From a virus: 64,000 bases of DNA. Made by a program: the position numbers and the translations under genes. The stretch is taken from positions 1 to 64,000 of IMG/VR virus record IMGVR_UViG_3300006119_000008; one strand, given 5' to 3'. Below, in pieces: positions 48,165 to 57,350 of this stretch. Below the pieces are notes generated by a model, which did no database searches, had not been told where the DNA came from, and saw only the letters and a program-made list of their open reading frames with translations. How positions within the stretch are numbered: position 1 is the first letter of the stretch; each line of letters starts with the position of its first letter.

Positions 48165-51100
48165 ATGTTTTCCTCTTTAGTAGGATCGATCTGTCGTCGT
48201 GCTGGTTGATTCATTCCACCCTCGCCATCGCTATGGTGATCAAGATCAGTTGGCTCAGGAATCATTGGGTCTTCACTAGCTTCTATGAGCGCCGCAAGGT
48301 GCGATTTAAATTGATCTTCATCAAACTTTTCATAGCTGTCATCAAGAGTTACCTTGATGCCACTGGCCAGCTTCATCTTCCTGCGCTTACGGCTCTCCAG
48401 AGGTGTTGCGAACTTCATTCTGCCACCGTACTCAACACGTTCATTGATAACGCTGCCATCACCAAAACTGGTTGTTAGCTCTTCGTCATCAACACCAGCT
48501 GTCTTTTTCTGTGGCCCATTCTTGGGGCCCTTCTTGCTGGGCTTTGGCTGTGTTTTCTTTTGATCGTATGATTCAGCTGGACGCTTGCGTTCTGTACCAC
48601 GCTGTGTCTGGGTCTGCTGCTGTGCTTCCTGGTTGATCATTGGGTACAGCTGAGCACCCAGTGCAGCATCACTATTTTGTGCTGGCACGCCGGTCATGTT
48701 GGGAGCAGCTGGTGGTGTAACAAGTCCAGCAATTGCACCTGGTGCTAGCTGTGCAGCTATTGCTGGGTTCTCCATCATTGCAAGATAGGCCTGGTATTCC
48801 TGAATGTATTCTGGTGGGATTGGTAGTTGTTGCACCAACAGCTGCTGGAAGAGCTCTCGCTTGAACTGCTGTTCAGCTACAACGCTCTTTACCTTCTCTT
48901 CACGACGAGTCTCTAGCTCGTCATCAAAGTCAATCGGGATGTTGACCGCAAGAGTGCCCAGACTGATGGGAAAGCCTGCAGCCATCAGGTTCTGCAGGAA
49001 GCCTCGCTCAATGGTTTCATCACGCAGGTTCATGCTGCGGAAACGCACTTCTGGGATGGCCAGCTTGGGTCGCTCTTCGATGTACTCAGCACCGGTCTCT
49101 TCATCCACCATGAGAACAGTTTCCATGATTGGCAGTGTCCTACCATTCACTGTACGCATCTCATAGTGGCCCTGACGCTCTGCGACAGGCTCCATACGGC
49201 TGCGAATAAAGCCCTCTATCTTGTGCTGATAGGTACTAAGCATCTGTGTGATCAGTTCGCGGTTAAGTGCACCACTAGCGTATGTACCACCATGGCCACC
49301 CTGCAGCAGGTCAGAGCCAATGCCGAACACCTGCATGATCTTGCTCTCAACACGCATGAAGTCAGCATCCAGTCGTGGCATGCTCTCACGACCAAAGGCA
49401 TTCTGAATTTGTAGTCCATGGTGATAGGTCATCAATCGGAAGTCCGAGTTGATTGCCATGCTCAGGTCATCTCTCAGGCTCTGGAGCTCAGTAGCATCAG
49501 GGATCCATGGTCCGTCCTGGTCTACGTCAGGAAGACCCAGAGTAGCAAGTATGAGAGGGCTATATAGGCGATCAGCAATTGCATCTTGAGCAGCGTTGAG
49601 AGACTCCTCAAGCATAAGCATGCGAAAAGCACGAAGCAGAATAGGAGTACCATGCTCACTCCAGGGGTTAGTATTGTGCGTTACAAGGCCAGCAGTAATG
49701 TGGGTATGGTGCTCATCAATTCCAATGGCCATTGTTTCTTCATCAATACCCATTTCAATTTTTACAATTTGATCATATGGGAATTTAGATGGGCGTGTAT
49801 TTCTAATAGGCGTAGTGTTAGGAACTTGCTTTCTTGAACAAAGCGGTTGCACATAATGAGATAGCAAAGACTTAGCCTCTTGCTTGCCAACAATGAGACG
49901 GTGACCATAACCAGAATCCGGTGCATAGTCATATTTAGGCACGTCATAGATTCTTGATTCTACTCCAAGGAATGACAACAATGTTTGACAATCTTCAAGC
50001 AGTGAACGGTTCATACTAGTCCATACAACCATGCCATTTGAGTCAACATGACCATCAGTATCTAGATAACCAGCAAGAAAAGCTCCCCAAACTTCAGGCC
50101 CACCATCCCAAATACAAGACGGGACTCTCTTTGTATAAGTAGTTTGCCCCTTGATACCAGCATCTACGATTAATTTCTTGATTAAATTAGGATTTTTTGT
50201 TTGTTCACCCTGTGAAATAACGAATGATATCTCACGGTCACCGGCTTGCGATAGTTTGCAACCATATCCGGCAACGAATTCATTCATCCAATTTAGTATT
50301 TCTTTGTCTTCATTGTGGAAAATAATCGTTTTATGGCCATAGCTACCATCACCAACCATTAAACCAAAGAATCTTGCTTCATCGGTCGATACATTGCTGG
50401 TCATCTCAGGATTATACGAATGGCCGACCAACAAATTTGTTCCGATAGAAAGATCGGCAGCTTCTACCCAGCCATTATCAGTAAGGAATGGGTGCTCCGA
50501 GTTAACACCAATCTTTCGACCTTGCTTAGTCGTGATCCAATAGATTGGTTCTGGTTCATTAATACCTTGGTGACTAACGGTGCTGCGAACAATCTTATTC
50601 GTAGTCTCATCCCATGCGAGCACTTCATCGCCAACAGCAAGGTCTCTTGCCTGGACAGGACCAGTTGGGGTCATTATATCAGTAGAACCAACAACGCACT
50701 TGAACTTGATCTGTTTCATGATCACGTCACTGACAGGGATCTCTTTGTCCTGACGTGCCCAGGCAACAACGTCTGGATACATCTGCATGAGCATCTGATA
50801 TTCCTGTGAAGGGTCACGAGTCTCAATAAGCTTTTTGATCTCCTGAGGTACCTTTACATGGTACTGATAGGTGCGTAGCGCTCGGTTCTTTGCAACGATA
50901 ACGTCATTTGGATTGATGATTTCATCATCTTCCCAGGCACCAATACCATCGTGCCAGCTGCCCATGGCAAACACTTCACCAACGGTCCAGTGTTCACGGC
51001 CCAGGTCAAACAGGAACTCCTGATAGTTTAGACCATCAAAGAACATCTCGTTGTAGAAGTCACTGATGCGCTTGTCGTGATGGACGAGCTCAATGTCAAG

Positions 51101-51544
51101 GAGTGGGAAACGCGTGTAGATATCAATAAGACCTGGTACCAGGTAGTGTGTGGTGTAAAGCAGGCGAGTCCAGTCACGGATTTTACGTGTTTGTTCGTCG
51201 GGGTCCTCCATGTTGAACCACCAGGTACGCTCACGCCAGTATTCGAATGGGTCGTGAAGCTTGGGCCAGGCCCACTGAGCATCACTCCCAGTGGCAGCAG
51301 CAGTACGGCCAAGAGTACGGGATACACCGCCCTCCATGTTAACCCTGCCACCCATCGTATTGAGTCGCTCACGGCCTTCCGTAGGCATTCTGGCAACATC
51401 ACTAGCGAAAGATCCTCCGGTACGAACATTGCGTAGCAGCTCTTGCGTTTCAAGGCGATTGCGCACGGGGTTGCTAGAGCCAGTAATACCGGCTTTGCGC
51501 ATGTTGTTAAGCTCCGCTGAGGCGCTCCAGTCTTTGGATGGCAT
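48161..51544 (-). CDS. Portal protein interrupted by an intein
   Basis: The 1127-residue precursor consists of portal residues 1-282, an intein of 342 residues (283-624) and portal residues 625-1127, so the mature portal is about 785 residues. Portal evidence: FEYWRERTWWFNMEDPDEQT near 100-119, LDIELVHHDKRISDFYNEMF near 150-169, then after the intein WSEHGTPILLRAFRMLMLEE and RVESKIMQVFGIGSDLLQGG, an HK97/T4-type portal pattern with its wing and clip helices. The C-terminus is low-complexity with Lys/Pro-rich and acidic runs. It forms the dodecameric DNA gate of the head. The intein interrupts a conserved segment (KFK/TNPW). Confidence 0.92.
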   Translation of the reverse strand: MPSKDWSASAELNNMRKAGITGSSNPVRNRLETQELLRNVRTGGSFASDVARMPTEGRERLNTMGGRVNMEGGVSRTLGRTAAATGSDAQWAWPKLHDPFEYWRERTWWFNMEDPDEQTRKIRDWTRLLYTTHYLVPGLIDIYTRFPLLDIELVHHDKRISDFYNEMFFDGLNYQEFLFDLGREHWTVGEVFAMGSWHDGIGAWEDDEIINPNDVIVAKNRALRTYQYHVKVPQEIKKLIETRDPSQEYQMLMQMYPDVVAWARQDKEIPVSDVIMKQIKFKCVVGSTDIMTPTGPVQARDLAVGDEVLAWDETTNKIVRSTVSHQGINEPEPIYWITTKQGRKIGVNSEHPFLTDNGWVEAADLSIGTNLLVGHSYNPEMTSNVSTDEARFFGLMVGDGSYGHKTIIFHNEDKEILNWMNEFVAGYGCKLSQAGDREISFVISQGEQTKNPNLIKKLIVDAGIKGQTTYTKRVPSCIWDGGPEVWGAFLAGYLDTDGHVDSNGMVVWTSMNRSLLEDCQTLLSFLGVESRIYDVPKYDYAPDSGYGHRLIVGKQEAKSLLSHYVQPLCSRKQVPNTTPIRNTRPSKFPYDQIVKIEMGIDEETMAIGIDEHHTHITAGLVTHNTNPWSEHGTPILLRAFRMLMLEESLNAAQDAIADRLYSPLILATLGLPDVDQDGPWIPDATELQSLRDDLSMAINSDFRLMTYHHGLQIQNAFGRESMPRLDADFMRVESKIMQVFGIGSDLLQGGHGGTYASGALNRELITQMLSTYQHKIEGFIRSRMEPVAERQGHYEMRTVNGRTLPIMETVLMVDEETGAEYIEERPKLAIPEVRFRSMNLRDETIERGFLQNLMAAGFPISLGTLAVNIPIDFDDELETRREEKVKSVVAEQQFKRELFQQLLVQQLPIPPEYIQEYQAYLAMMENPAIAAQLAPGAIAGLVTPPAAPNMTGVPAQNSDAALGAQLYPMINQEAQQQTQTQRGTERKRPAESYDQKKTQPKPSKKGPKNGPQKKTAGVDDEELTTSFGDGSVINERVEYGGRMKFATPLESRKRRKMKLASGIKVTLDDSYEKFDEDQFKSHLAALIEASEDPMIPEPTDLDHHSDGEGGMNQPARRQIDPTKEENI
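49673..50698 (-). mobile_element. LAGLIDADG intein in the portal gene
   Basis: The intein starts with Cys (CVVGSTDIMTPTGPVQARDL, block A) and ends HITAGLVTHN before Thr+1 (blocks F-G). Block B is present as GVNSEHPFLTDNGWVEAADL. Two LAGLIDADG-like helices carry FFGLMVGDGSYG and FLAGYLDTDGHV, the acidic residues needed for DNA cutting. All splicing residues are present (Cys1, TxxH-like block B His, penultimate His, terminal Asn, Thr+1), so splicing and homing activity are both plausible. Length 342 residues is normal for a homing-competent mini-intein plus endonuclease. Confidence 0.93.
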
Positions 51545-51554
51545 TAATTATTCC

Positions 51555-51746
51555 TTAGAAGGTTGTACAGCTGCAGAAGTCAACTCCACCGCCAACTTTT
51601 TGGTGACCACATGCATAGAACTCGAGGCTGTTACTGAAGCGGATAACTCCGCCACCATCGTTCTGGTCAATAGGGTTACCATTGAAATCAAAGTTAGCAC
51701 CAACGCGACGAGTGCGAGCTAATCTTATATTCTGTTGTCTTTCCAT
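51555..51746 (-). CDS. Small protein preceding the portal (63 residues)
   Basis: Begins MERQQNIRLARTRRVGANFD and ends YACGHQKVGGGVDFCSCTTF. The basic start and cysteine-containing end could form a small metal-binding unit. A GGAGTTGAC ribosome binding site precedes it. The gap to the portal is ten bases. No family recognised, but the reading frame is clean. Confidence 0.68.
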   Translation of the reverse strand: MERQQNIRLARTRRVGANFDFNGNPIDQNDGGGVIRFSNSLEFYACGHQKVGGGVDFCSCTTF

Positions 51747-51755
51747 GTCAACTCC

Positions 51756-54700
51756 TTATGCCTGTGGTTCAATCCATGAGATACGGCCCAACAACTGCAC
51801 GCCTACACCGTTAAGGTTCTGAGCGACCAGTGTCAATGTGTCAGGACCATCTGGGTAGATGTTCTTGTCTGGTGTTGCCAGTGCTGCAGTGGTAGCAGTA
51901 CCGCCGTTGAGGATGCTGTTACCGAGGTCACGAACACCAGCAACGTTAACTTCCTGTGTGGTGTCTACGAAGAAACCACCGGTAACTTCACCAGCAGCCA
52001 AACCACTAGCAACCGTAACACCATTGGGTACAGAAGAGTAGTCAGCAATCTGGCTAAGCGATGAGTTCGGGCTGTTTGCACCAGCGACGACGTTTGTCCA
52101 CTGTGGCAATGTTCCACCACTGATAAGCTGTGGCACGCTATTCAAGTAAGCCTTGATAAGCACGTTACCGGCACCAACCCCCTGTGTACCAGTAACTGTA
52201 ACCGATACGTCAAGTGTCTGCAGCTGCAGCTGTACACGGTTAGCCAGTTCGTGCGATCCAAGGATAGAACTTGTTTGGCCATTGTCAACGCTAGGAGCAA
52301 TACGAATCGACATCAGAGACTTGGTCTGACCAGAAGCCAACGTAATTGGAGTAGTCTGACCATAGGTGAACAAAAGGTTGGCGTCAGGCGAGAAACCACC
52401 ATCCATTGTTACTGCAGTACCCCAGTGGCTAAAGTATGGGCTGTGCGTAGGCATTGCCAACTCAACCGTAGTTGGTGCGGTAGCAGAGTATGAGAATGCA
52501 GTTCCTGCAAGTCCCATAGCCTGCACTGGAACCGTTGCGCTGGCGTTAGTCGATACAGAAGCATTGCTAAACGTAATGAAGTTACCGCTGATGGAAGTAA
52601 CGTATGTGTTGTCGGGGAACAACGTCGGTGCAGTAACCTTAGAACCAATTGCAACACCGGTAATAGTTCCGCTACCAATTGGGCTACCAGACGTTAAAGA
52701 AAGCGTCAGGGAAGCAGGGGTAGCAATACCACGTGTCAAACCACCGAAGCTGTTAGCAGTTACAGTTGTGTAATTAACGTATTCAACACCAGTCGTGGCG
52801 TTCTTGATCGCAAGAGTGCCTGATGCAGGGAATGCGCTATTGCCAGCTGGATTCAGCGTATTGTTAACATAGATTGTGGTGTCTGTTGCACCGATGCCAG
52901 ATGTGGTAGTGGTAATTGGTGGGATCGTAGATGTTTCGTAACGACCCGGCAAGTTACCAGAGCGCATGTAGGCAGTGGTGTTGATGTTGTTGTTAGCCAG
53001 CTTGTGGCAGAACAGGATGTTACCATCAGTAGTTCTCAGGCCCCAACGCACGAAACCAGCTCCGTACCACGAGTAGTCAAGGTACCACATCTGCATCTTG
53101 GTAATGTCAAGCTTGTAACCGCTGGGTCCAGTTCCATCAAGTTTGTCAATGTTCCATTGCGACTGTGGCATACGGTTGTCGACAGTGGCTGTAACAGTCA
53201 CGTAGTTGGCAGTAATACCACGGTAAGCAGGGCTAATGGTGATCTGCGTATCGCTAGTGATATCAGTAACACGGTAAGAGCTACCACGGATAACAATGTA
53301 CTGACCAGGGGTCAGCTGCTTGCTAAAGATGGTTGGGAAATTGCCATCGGTTGCAGTAACCGTTGTGCTACCGTTTGTTACAGTTACACGACCAGCAATC
53401 TGCTTAATTGAGCTACGAAGAACAGCGTAAAGCTGCTGACCATCGTACTCGAAGAACATGCCGTTCTCTTGGTTGAAAAGACCCATTCTCTGTACAGCAC
53501 CGTACCAACCATTAACTGTGCAAATAAAGTTTGCAGGATAATCAGATGGTGAAGTATTGCCAAGAGTACCAGTAGCAGTAATAGTGAACTGAGTGGCATT
53601 AAGAATGTTGGCAATAGGGTATGTGCCGTTGTAACCACTAGTAATTACACCAGCGATATTTACACTTGTACCAGGAGTAAGGTTGTGCTGTTCACGAGTT
53701 GTTACGGTGATCGTCGAACCAGGAGTTGTGCCAGTGGCAGAAATACCATCAACGGTAAAAGCAGTGTTGAGGATCGTACCGGTGGCCATTTCAATACCCT
53801 TACCAGACTGGTAGTGGAAGTTACGACGAGTTTGACGAATCGCAGATTGGTGGTTGCTCAAGCTTTGTGGTCCGAACAGCACACCACCGTCAAATGGACG
53901 CTGAGCGAACAAAGATTGGTTGCGAGGAGTGATTAAACCACCGGTAGGAGTACCACCAGGTGCGCTCAATGCATAGTAGGTAAAACTGCTAGCACTGGTA
54001 ATACCAGTTACATAGAAGTTACCATTCGCAGCAGCTTGGCTAGTACCGCTAACGCTAATTTCATTACCAATGCTCAGGCCATGAGGAACGGTTGTCGTTA
54101 CAGTAATCAAGTTACCTGAGTTGGTAAACGTTGGTGTACCGCCGATAGCAGCACCGGTGTAGTACTGCTGCTGCCAGACCTGAGTCTTAAATGTGTCAAA
54201 GAAACCCGAAGTACCACTAGGAGTACCAAATGTGTTTACTGTCTTGGCAGAGTAAGTGAACGAGTTTGTGCCGCTTGTTTCTACGATGAAGTTACCGTTG
54301 GCTGGAGCGAAGAAAGCATCTTGCACAGAGAATGGTGTGCCTGGGGCAAGACTGCCACCACTTGTAAGAACAGTCACTGTCTTGCTGTTGGCACTCATAG
54401 TCATACCAGTTACGGTAAGACCAATAGTAGCCAGCGAAATTGGTGGGTACATGTTATAACCAGCAGGGTGCCAGTTAGTTGTGCCGAGAGCTTCCCACTT
54501 AGAAGTCTGGTTACCATACTCAAAGTCGGTGTCAATCATCGACTGAGGTGTAGAAACGCGCTGCTTACCTACTGGGTCGTAGAGTTCTTCTACAGGAACC
54601 GTACGTTGAGCATATTCATCAACCGTGATGGTGATCTTGTCTGTAGCAAGCATGCCGTTTGTGACTGCATTAAATACAACCGTAGTTACACCCTTGCTGG

Positions 54701-54920
54701 AGGATGTGGGAAGGTTTGTGGCACTAGAGATTTGGTTGCTAACTGTAGCTGTGAAGTTAGCAAGCGTAAAAACAGGGTCACCGACCTTGAACAACGTTAT
54801 GCCACGAGTAGTGTTTACCACCGAAACAAGACGCTCTTGTGGAATGTATTGGTTAATTACGAGGGTCGCTGTTGCAGGTGTAAATACGTAATTATCGTAG
54901 TACGATGTTGTCTGTGCCAT
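51756..54920 (-). CDS. Large virion structural protein upstream of portal (1054 residues)
   Basis: Starts MAQTTSYYDNYVFTPATATL. It contains ELYDPVGKQRVSTPQSMIDT near 111-130 and TDFEYGNQTSKWEALGTTNW, followed by repeated fibronectin- or Ig-like beta modules (GTPSGTSGF, ITVTTTVPHGLSIGNEISVS, VVIRGSSYRVTDITSDTQIT). The Ser/Thr/Asn/Gly-rich repeats are those of an exposed virion protein. The placement next to the portal rather than in the tail cluster is unusual. It might be a capsid fibre or whisker. No catalytic motif. Confidence 0.75.
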   Translation of the reverse strand: MAQTTSYYDNYVFTPATATLVINQYIPQERLVSVVNTTRGITLFKVGDPVFTLANFTATVSNQISSATNLPTSSSKGVTTVVFNAVTNGMLATDKITITVDEYAQRTVPVEELYDPVGKQRVSTPQSMIDTDFEYGNQTSKWEALGTTNWHPAGYNMYPPISLATIGLTVTGMTMSANSKTVTVLTSGGSLAPGTPFSVQDAFFAPANGNFIVETSGTNSFTYSAKTVNTFGTPSGTSGFFDTFKTQVWQQQYYTGAAIGGTPTFTNSGNLITVTTTVPHGLSIGNEISVSGTSQAAANGNFYVTGITSASSFTYYALSAPGGTPTGGLITPRNQSLFAQRPFDGGVLFGPQSLSNHQSAIRQTRRNFHYQSGKGIEMATGTILNTAFTVDGISATGTTPGSTITVTTREQHNLTPGTSVNIAGVITSGYNGTYPIANILNATQFTITATGTLGNTSPSDYPANFICTVNGWYGAVQRMGLFNQENGMFFEYDGQQLYAVLRSSIKQIAGRVTVTNGSTTVTATDGNFPTIFSKQLTPGQYIVIRGSSYRVTDITSDTQITISPAYRGITANYVTVTATVDNRMPQSQWNIDKLDGTGPSGYKLDITKMQMWYLDYSWYGAGFVRWGLRTTDGNILFCHKLANNNINTTAYMRSGNLPGRYETSTIPPITTTTSGIGATDTTIYVNNTLNPAGNSAFPASGTLAIKNATTGVEYVNYTTVTANSFGGLTRGIATPASLTLSLTSGSPIGSGTITGVAIGSKVTAPTLFPDNTYVTSISGNFITFSNASVSTNASATVPVQAMGLAGTAFSYSATAPTTVELAMPTHSPYFSHWGTAVTMDGGFSPDANLLFTYGQTTPITLASGQTKSLMSIRIAPSVDNGQTSSILGSHELANRVQLQLQTLDVSVTVTGTQGVGAGNVLIKAYLNSVPQLISGGTLPQWTNVVAGANSPNSSLSQIADYSSVPNGVTVASGLAAGEVTGGFFVDTTQEVNVAGVRDLGNSILNGGTATTAALATPDKNIYPDGPDTLTLVAQNLNGVGVQLLGRISWIEPQA

Positions 54921-54931
54921 TATTTATTTCC

Positions 54932-55687
54932 TTAACCGAAGTAGTCGTGGTTGTTGTCAACACCTGAGAATGGTGTTGGGTTCTCGTTGTAGTTAGTAAC
55001 AACGCCACCAGAAATGGTAAGCATATCAGAGTCAGCAATATTAAGTTGACCGATGCTACCATCAACCCAAGTAGCTTCTTGGCCAACTTGCATAGCACTA
55101 AAGTCAGCAAACAATCCAGGCAGTACCCAGTCAATAATACCCGTACCACCTGACGCTGTCAATCTATAAGCAGTATAAAATAAACCATCTGTAATCGGGA
55201 TAGAAATCAGTGTTGGTGTGGAGGCGGCAGCAATGGTTGCTGTGGCCAAAGTCGCCCAGTTCGTCGAGTTGTATAAACTAGCTGACGATGTGTAGTAAGC
55301 ATTAGGCGTGTAACGGTCATATGTGCCTTGCAGTCTTACTGTCGCTGTGCCTGTCCAACCAGATTCTGCATTCAAAAGAGCTGTGATTGATTGGATGTCC
55401 TGCAGAGAAACAGAGGAATCAGGTGCGCAAATGATACTAACATCGACTGCGCCATTGCCATTAACGTTGAGATTAAGGCCGGGGTTAACTGAACCAGGTT
55501 GTGCATAAGCAATGTTGCCACTGGTTGTCATATAACCAACACCACTGCTAGTAAATTGTTGCCCATATGCTACTGCTGGAGGGTATACCGATCCTGGCGT
55601 TCCATCATTGCCGTAGTTGGTAACGAACTTACCTAATGGCCATGTCTTCTTTGTTTGCTTTGGGCCTTTGCCTTCTGCGATGTTCAT
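54932..55687 (-). CDS. Virion structural protein (251 residues)
   Basis: Starts MNIAEGKGPKQTKKTWPLGK, with a basic end followed by a Gly/Ser/Asn-rich beta region. The central part DVSIICAPDSSVSLQDIQSI near 82-101 and the LNAESGWTGTATVRLQGTYD near 108-127 form a compact domain like that in other capsid-associated beta-sandwiches. It precedes the 1054-residue protein gene by eleven bases; the two may form one structure. Role unknown. Confidence 0.7.
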   Translation of the reverse strand: MNIAEGKGPKQTKKTWPLGKFVTNYGNDGTPGSVYPPAVAYGQQFTSSGVGYMTTSGNIAYAQPGSVNPGLNLNVNGNGAVDVSIICAPDSSVSLQDIQSITALLNAESGWTGTATVRLQGTYDRYTPNAYYTSSASLYNSTNWATLATATIAAASTPTLISIPITDGLFYTAYRLTASGGTGIIDWVLPGLFADFSAMQVGQEATWVDGSIGQLNIADSDMLTISGGVVTNYNENPTPFSGVDNNHDYFG

Positions 55688-55695
55688 AATGTCTC

Positions 55696-56280
55696 CTATA
55701 GACTCATGTAATCAATGCCAAGATCCGGCGTGCTTGACTGCTGTAAGAATCTAAGTGCATTGGCGCTAATATCATCATCTGCCACGCTTATGATTGGTGA
55801 ATCACTGACAGGTGCGGATTGAACCACCTGTAGCCTTGGAGCCTGCTGTTGTGGTGCAGGTGCTGGCTTGTTGTTCACTTTATTTTCTAATGATTTGATA
55901 GAACTAACAACTGGTGCTAGTGCTACTTTCAACGCTTCTGCTATTTTTAATTCAACAGGTATTTCTGTTTGTTTTGGTTCTGGTCTGATCCAGTACTTAT
56001 TGAGAACCAGACTGCACAACTCCCATATCAAGCTATCAATTTTATATCCCGATAGACTGTTGATACGCTTCAGTTTCTTATCCCAAACGTATTCATACTC
56101 ATTGCCAGAAGTATCTGTGAGAACACCATAGGCAACGCTCTCATCTTGATTTATTATAGATAGCTGTTCAATATTATATACAGTCTGTGGTTCTGGCTCT
56201 TCTATGATTTCTTGAGCAACAACCTCAAGGATCTCTTCAGCTGGAGCCGAAACGATCTTGGTTCTGCGTGTTTTAAACAT
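55696..56280 (-). CDS. Hypothetical 194-residue protein with acidic start and proline/glutamine linker
   Basis: The ATG at 56280 (MFKTRRTKIVSAPAEEILEV) has a GAGTAAAG ribosome binding site. The upstream part is a predicted alpha/beta domain (QLSIINQDESVAYGVLTDTS, YIRVWDKK-like), then a helix ELKIAEALKVALAPVVSSIK, a Pro/Gln linker APAPQQQAPRL, and a short C-terminal end. It could be a scaffold- or tail-linked protein. Not recognised. Confidence 0.66.
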   Translation of the reverse strand: MFKTRRTKIVSAPAEEILEVVAQEIIEEPEPQTVYNIEQLSIINQDESVAYGVLTDTSGNEYEYVWDKKLKRINSLSGYKIDSLIWELCSLVLNKYWIRPEPKQTEIPVELKIAEALKVALAPVVSSIKSLENKVNNKPAPAPQQQAPRLQVVQSAPVSDSPIISVADDDISANALRFLQQSSTPDLGIDYMSL

Positions 56281-56284
56281 ATCT

Positions 56285-56860
56285 TTACTCGGCAAATACC
56301 AGTTCGTAGTCGGCCTTGCGCTCAACGCTAGCAGTGCGGTCGTCCCAGATAACTGCGAACTCACTGTCACCAACTGCTAGAACAGTTCCAGCGATCTTGG
56401 TATTTGGCGTCTCAACAACCACTCGAGACTGTACCAGGGTGCCTGAGTTGATATTGGCTACAACGCCCATAGTGAAATCAGTACGTGCCTGAGCGGTATT
56501 GAAACCACCGGCCTGCTTTTTAATCTTGTTCGCAGCTCTTTGCAACTGTGGATTAACGTTGGCTTCACCAAGGTCTGGTGAACCAGCTACCTCTGGCTCC
56601 ATGACCATCAGAGCATAGTCTTGAGCAGGGTTTGGTGTTCCACTGAACCCAATGTTCTGAACGTTATCGTCAAGGTGAGCTCCGATGCCTTCACGCTGCT
56701 CCATGTAAGCTTTCATGTTGCGATCAAAGTCATTGCCCTCGTTGATGTAGTCACCAACCCACTGCTCACCTGGCTGAATAAAGTTAGGGTCTGCAGGCAT
56801 CTCGTTGCCCTCTGCGGCTTCGAAGATCTGAGAGATTTTAATGTTTAAACGGGGTTCCAT
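56285..56860 (-). CDS. Hypothetical 191-residue protein
   Basis: ATG at 56860 with AGGAGTAAC upstream. The sequence starts MEPRLNIKISQIFEAAEGNE, is helical and acidic, and ends with a compact SH3-like beta module (TKIAGTVLAVGDSEFAVIWD, residues 155-175, then DYELVFAE). The C-terminal module could bind another head protein. Its position in the pre-portal operon argues for a role in the head. No family recognised. Confidence 0.68.
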   Translation of the reverse strand: MEPRLNIKISQIFEAAEGNEMPADPNFIQPGEQWVGDYINEGNDFDRNMKAYMEQREGIGAHLDDNVQNIGFSGTPNPAQDYALMVMEPEVAGSPDLGEANVNPQLQRAANKIKKQAGGFNTAQARTDFTMGVVANINSGTLVQSRVVVETPNTKIAGTVLAVGDSEFAVIWDDRTASVERKADYELVFAE

Positions 56861-56917
56861 AGTTACTCCTGTTATCAAGTACATACACTACTGTATATAC
56901 AGTCTATTATTACATTG

Positions 56918-57349
56918 TCAGGGTGTCGAGAAAGGCTGAGGCGGTAGTGGTGCTCCGTCCTTGCTCTTCTGATTTACATCTGTTGTGACTGCTGGCTCTT
57001 CTTTTGGCATATCTGCGCTGGGGAATGTCTCTTGCACAGTGGGTGTCATCTCATCTGTGCCAGATGCAGCTGTGTAGTACTTGAACTTGCTGGCGAAAGC
57101 CCAGATGTTTTCCTGGCTGGCAGACCTAGCAGCAGCTGGCCTGTACAGGTTATCAAAGTTAGGGCCTTTTACCGTTGTGACAAACTGCAGGCAACGTTCA
57201 TGCACATCAATAGGCTGACCATTATCTGGGCGCCTGCCTACAGTTAGTAAAGGACCACGATCACCAGTGCTGGTAACGTTTTCGCATATGATGCAAACGT
57301 GTTTGTTGGGTGCTACTTCCTTTGGTTCGGGATAGTGTTGTTGTTCCAT
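56918..57349 (-). CDS. Zinc-knuckle protein (143 residues)
   Basis: Starts at the ATG at 57349 (MEQQHYPEPKEVAPNKHVCI), one codon after the stop of the preceding gene. A CIICENVTSTGDRGPLL segment and VHERCLQFV near 45-53 give a three-Cys or Cys-Cys-His-Cys metal site, similar to phage recombination-type zinc fingers. The C-terminal half is disordered with Pro/Glu/Thr. It belongs to the group of zinc-binding proteins before the portal. Function unknown. Confidence 0.68.
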   Translation of the reverse strand: MEQQHYPEPKEVAPNKHVCIICENVTSTGDRGPLLTVGRRPDNGQPIDVHERCLQFVTTVKGPNFDNLYRPAAARSASQENIWAFASKFKYYTAASGTDEMTPTVQETFPSADMPKEEPAVTTDVNQKSKDGAPLPPQPFSTP

Positions 57350-57350
57350 G

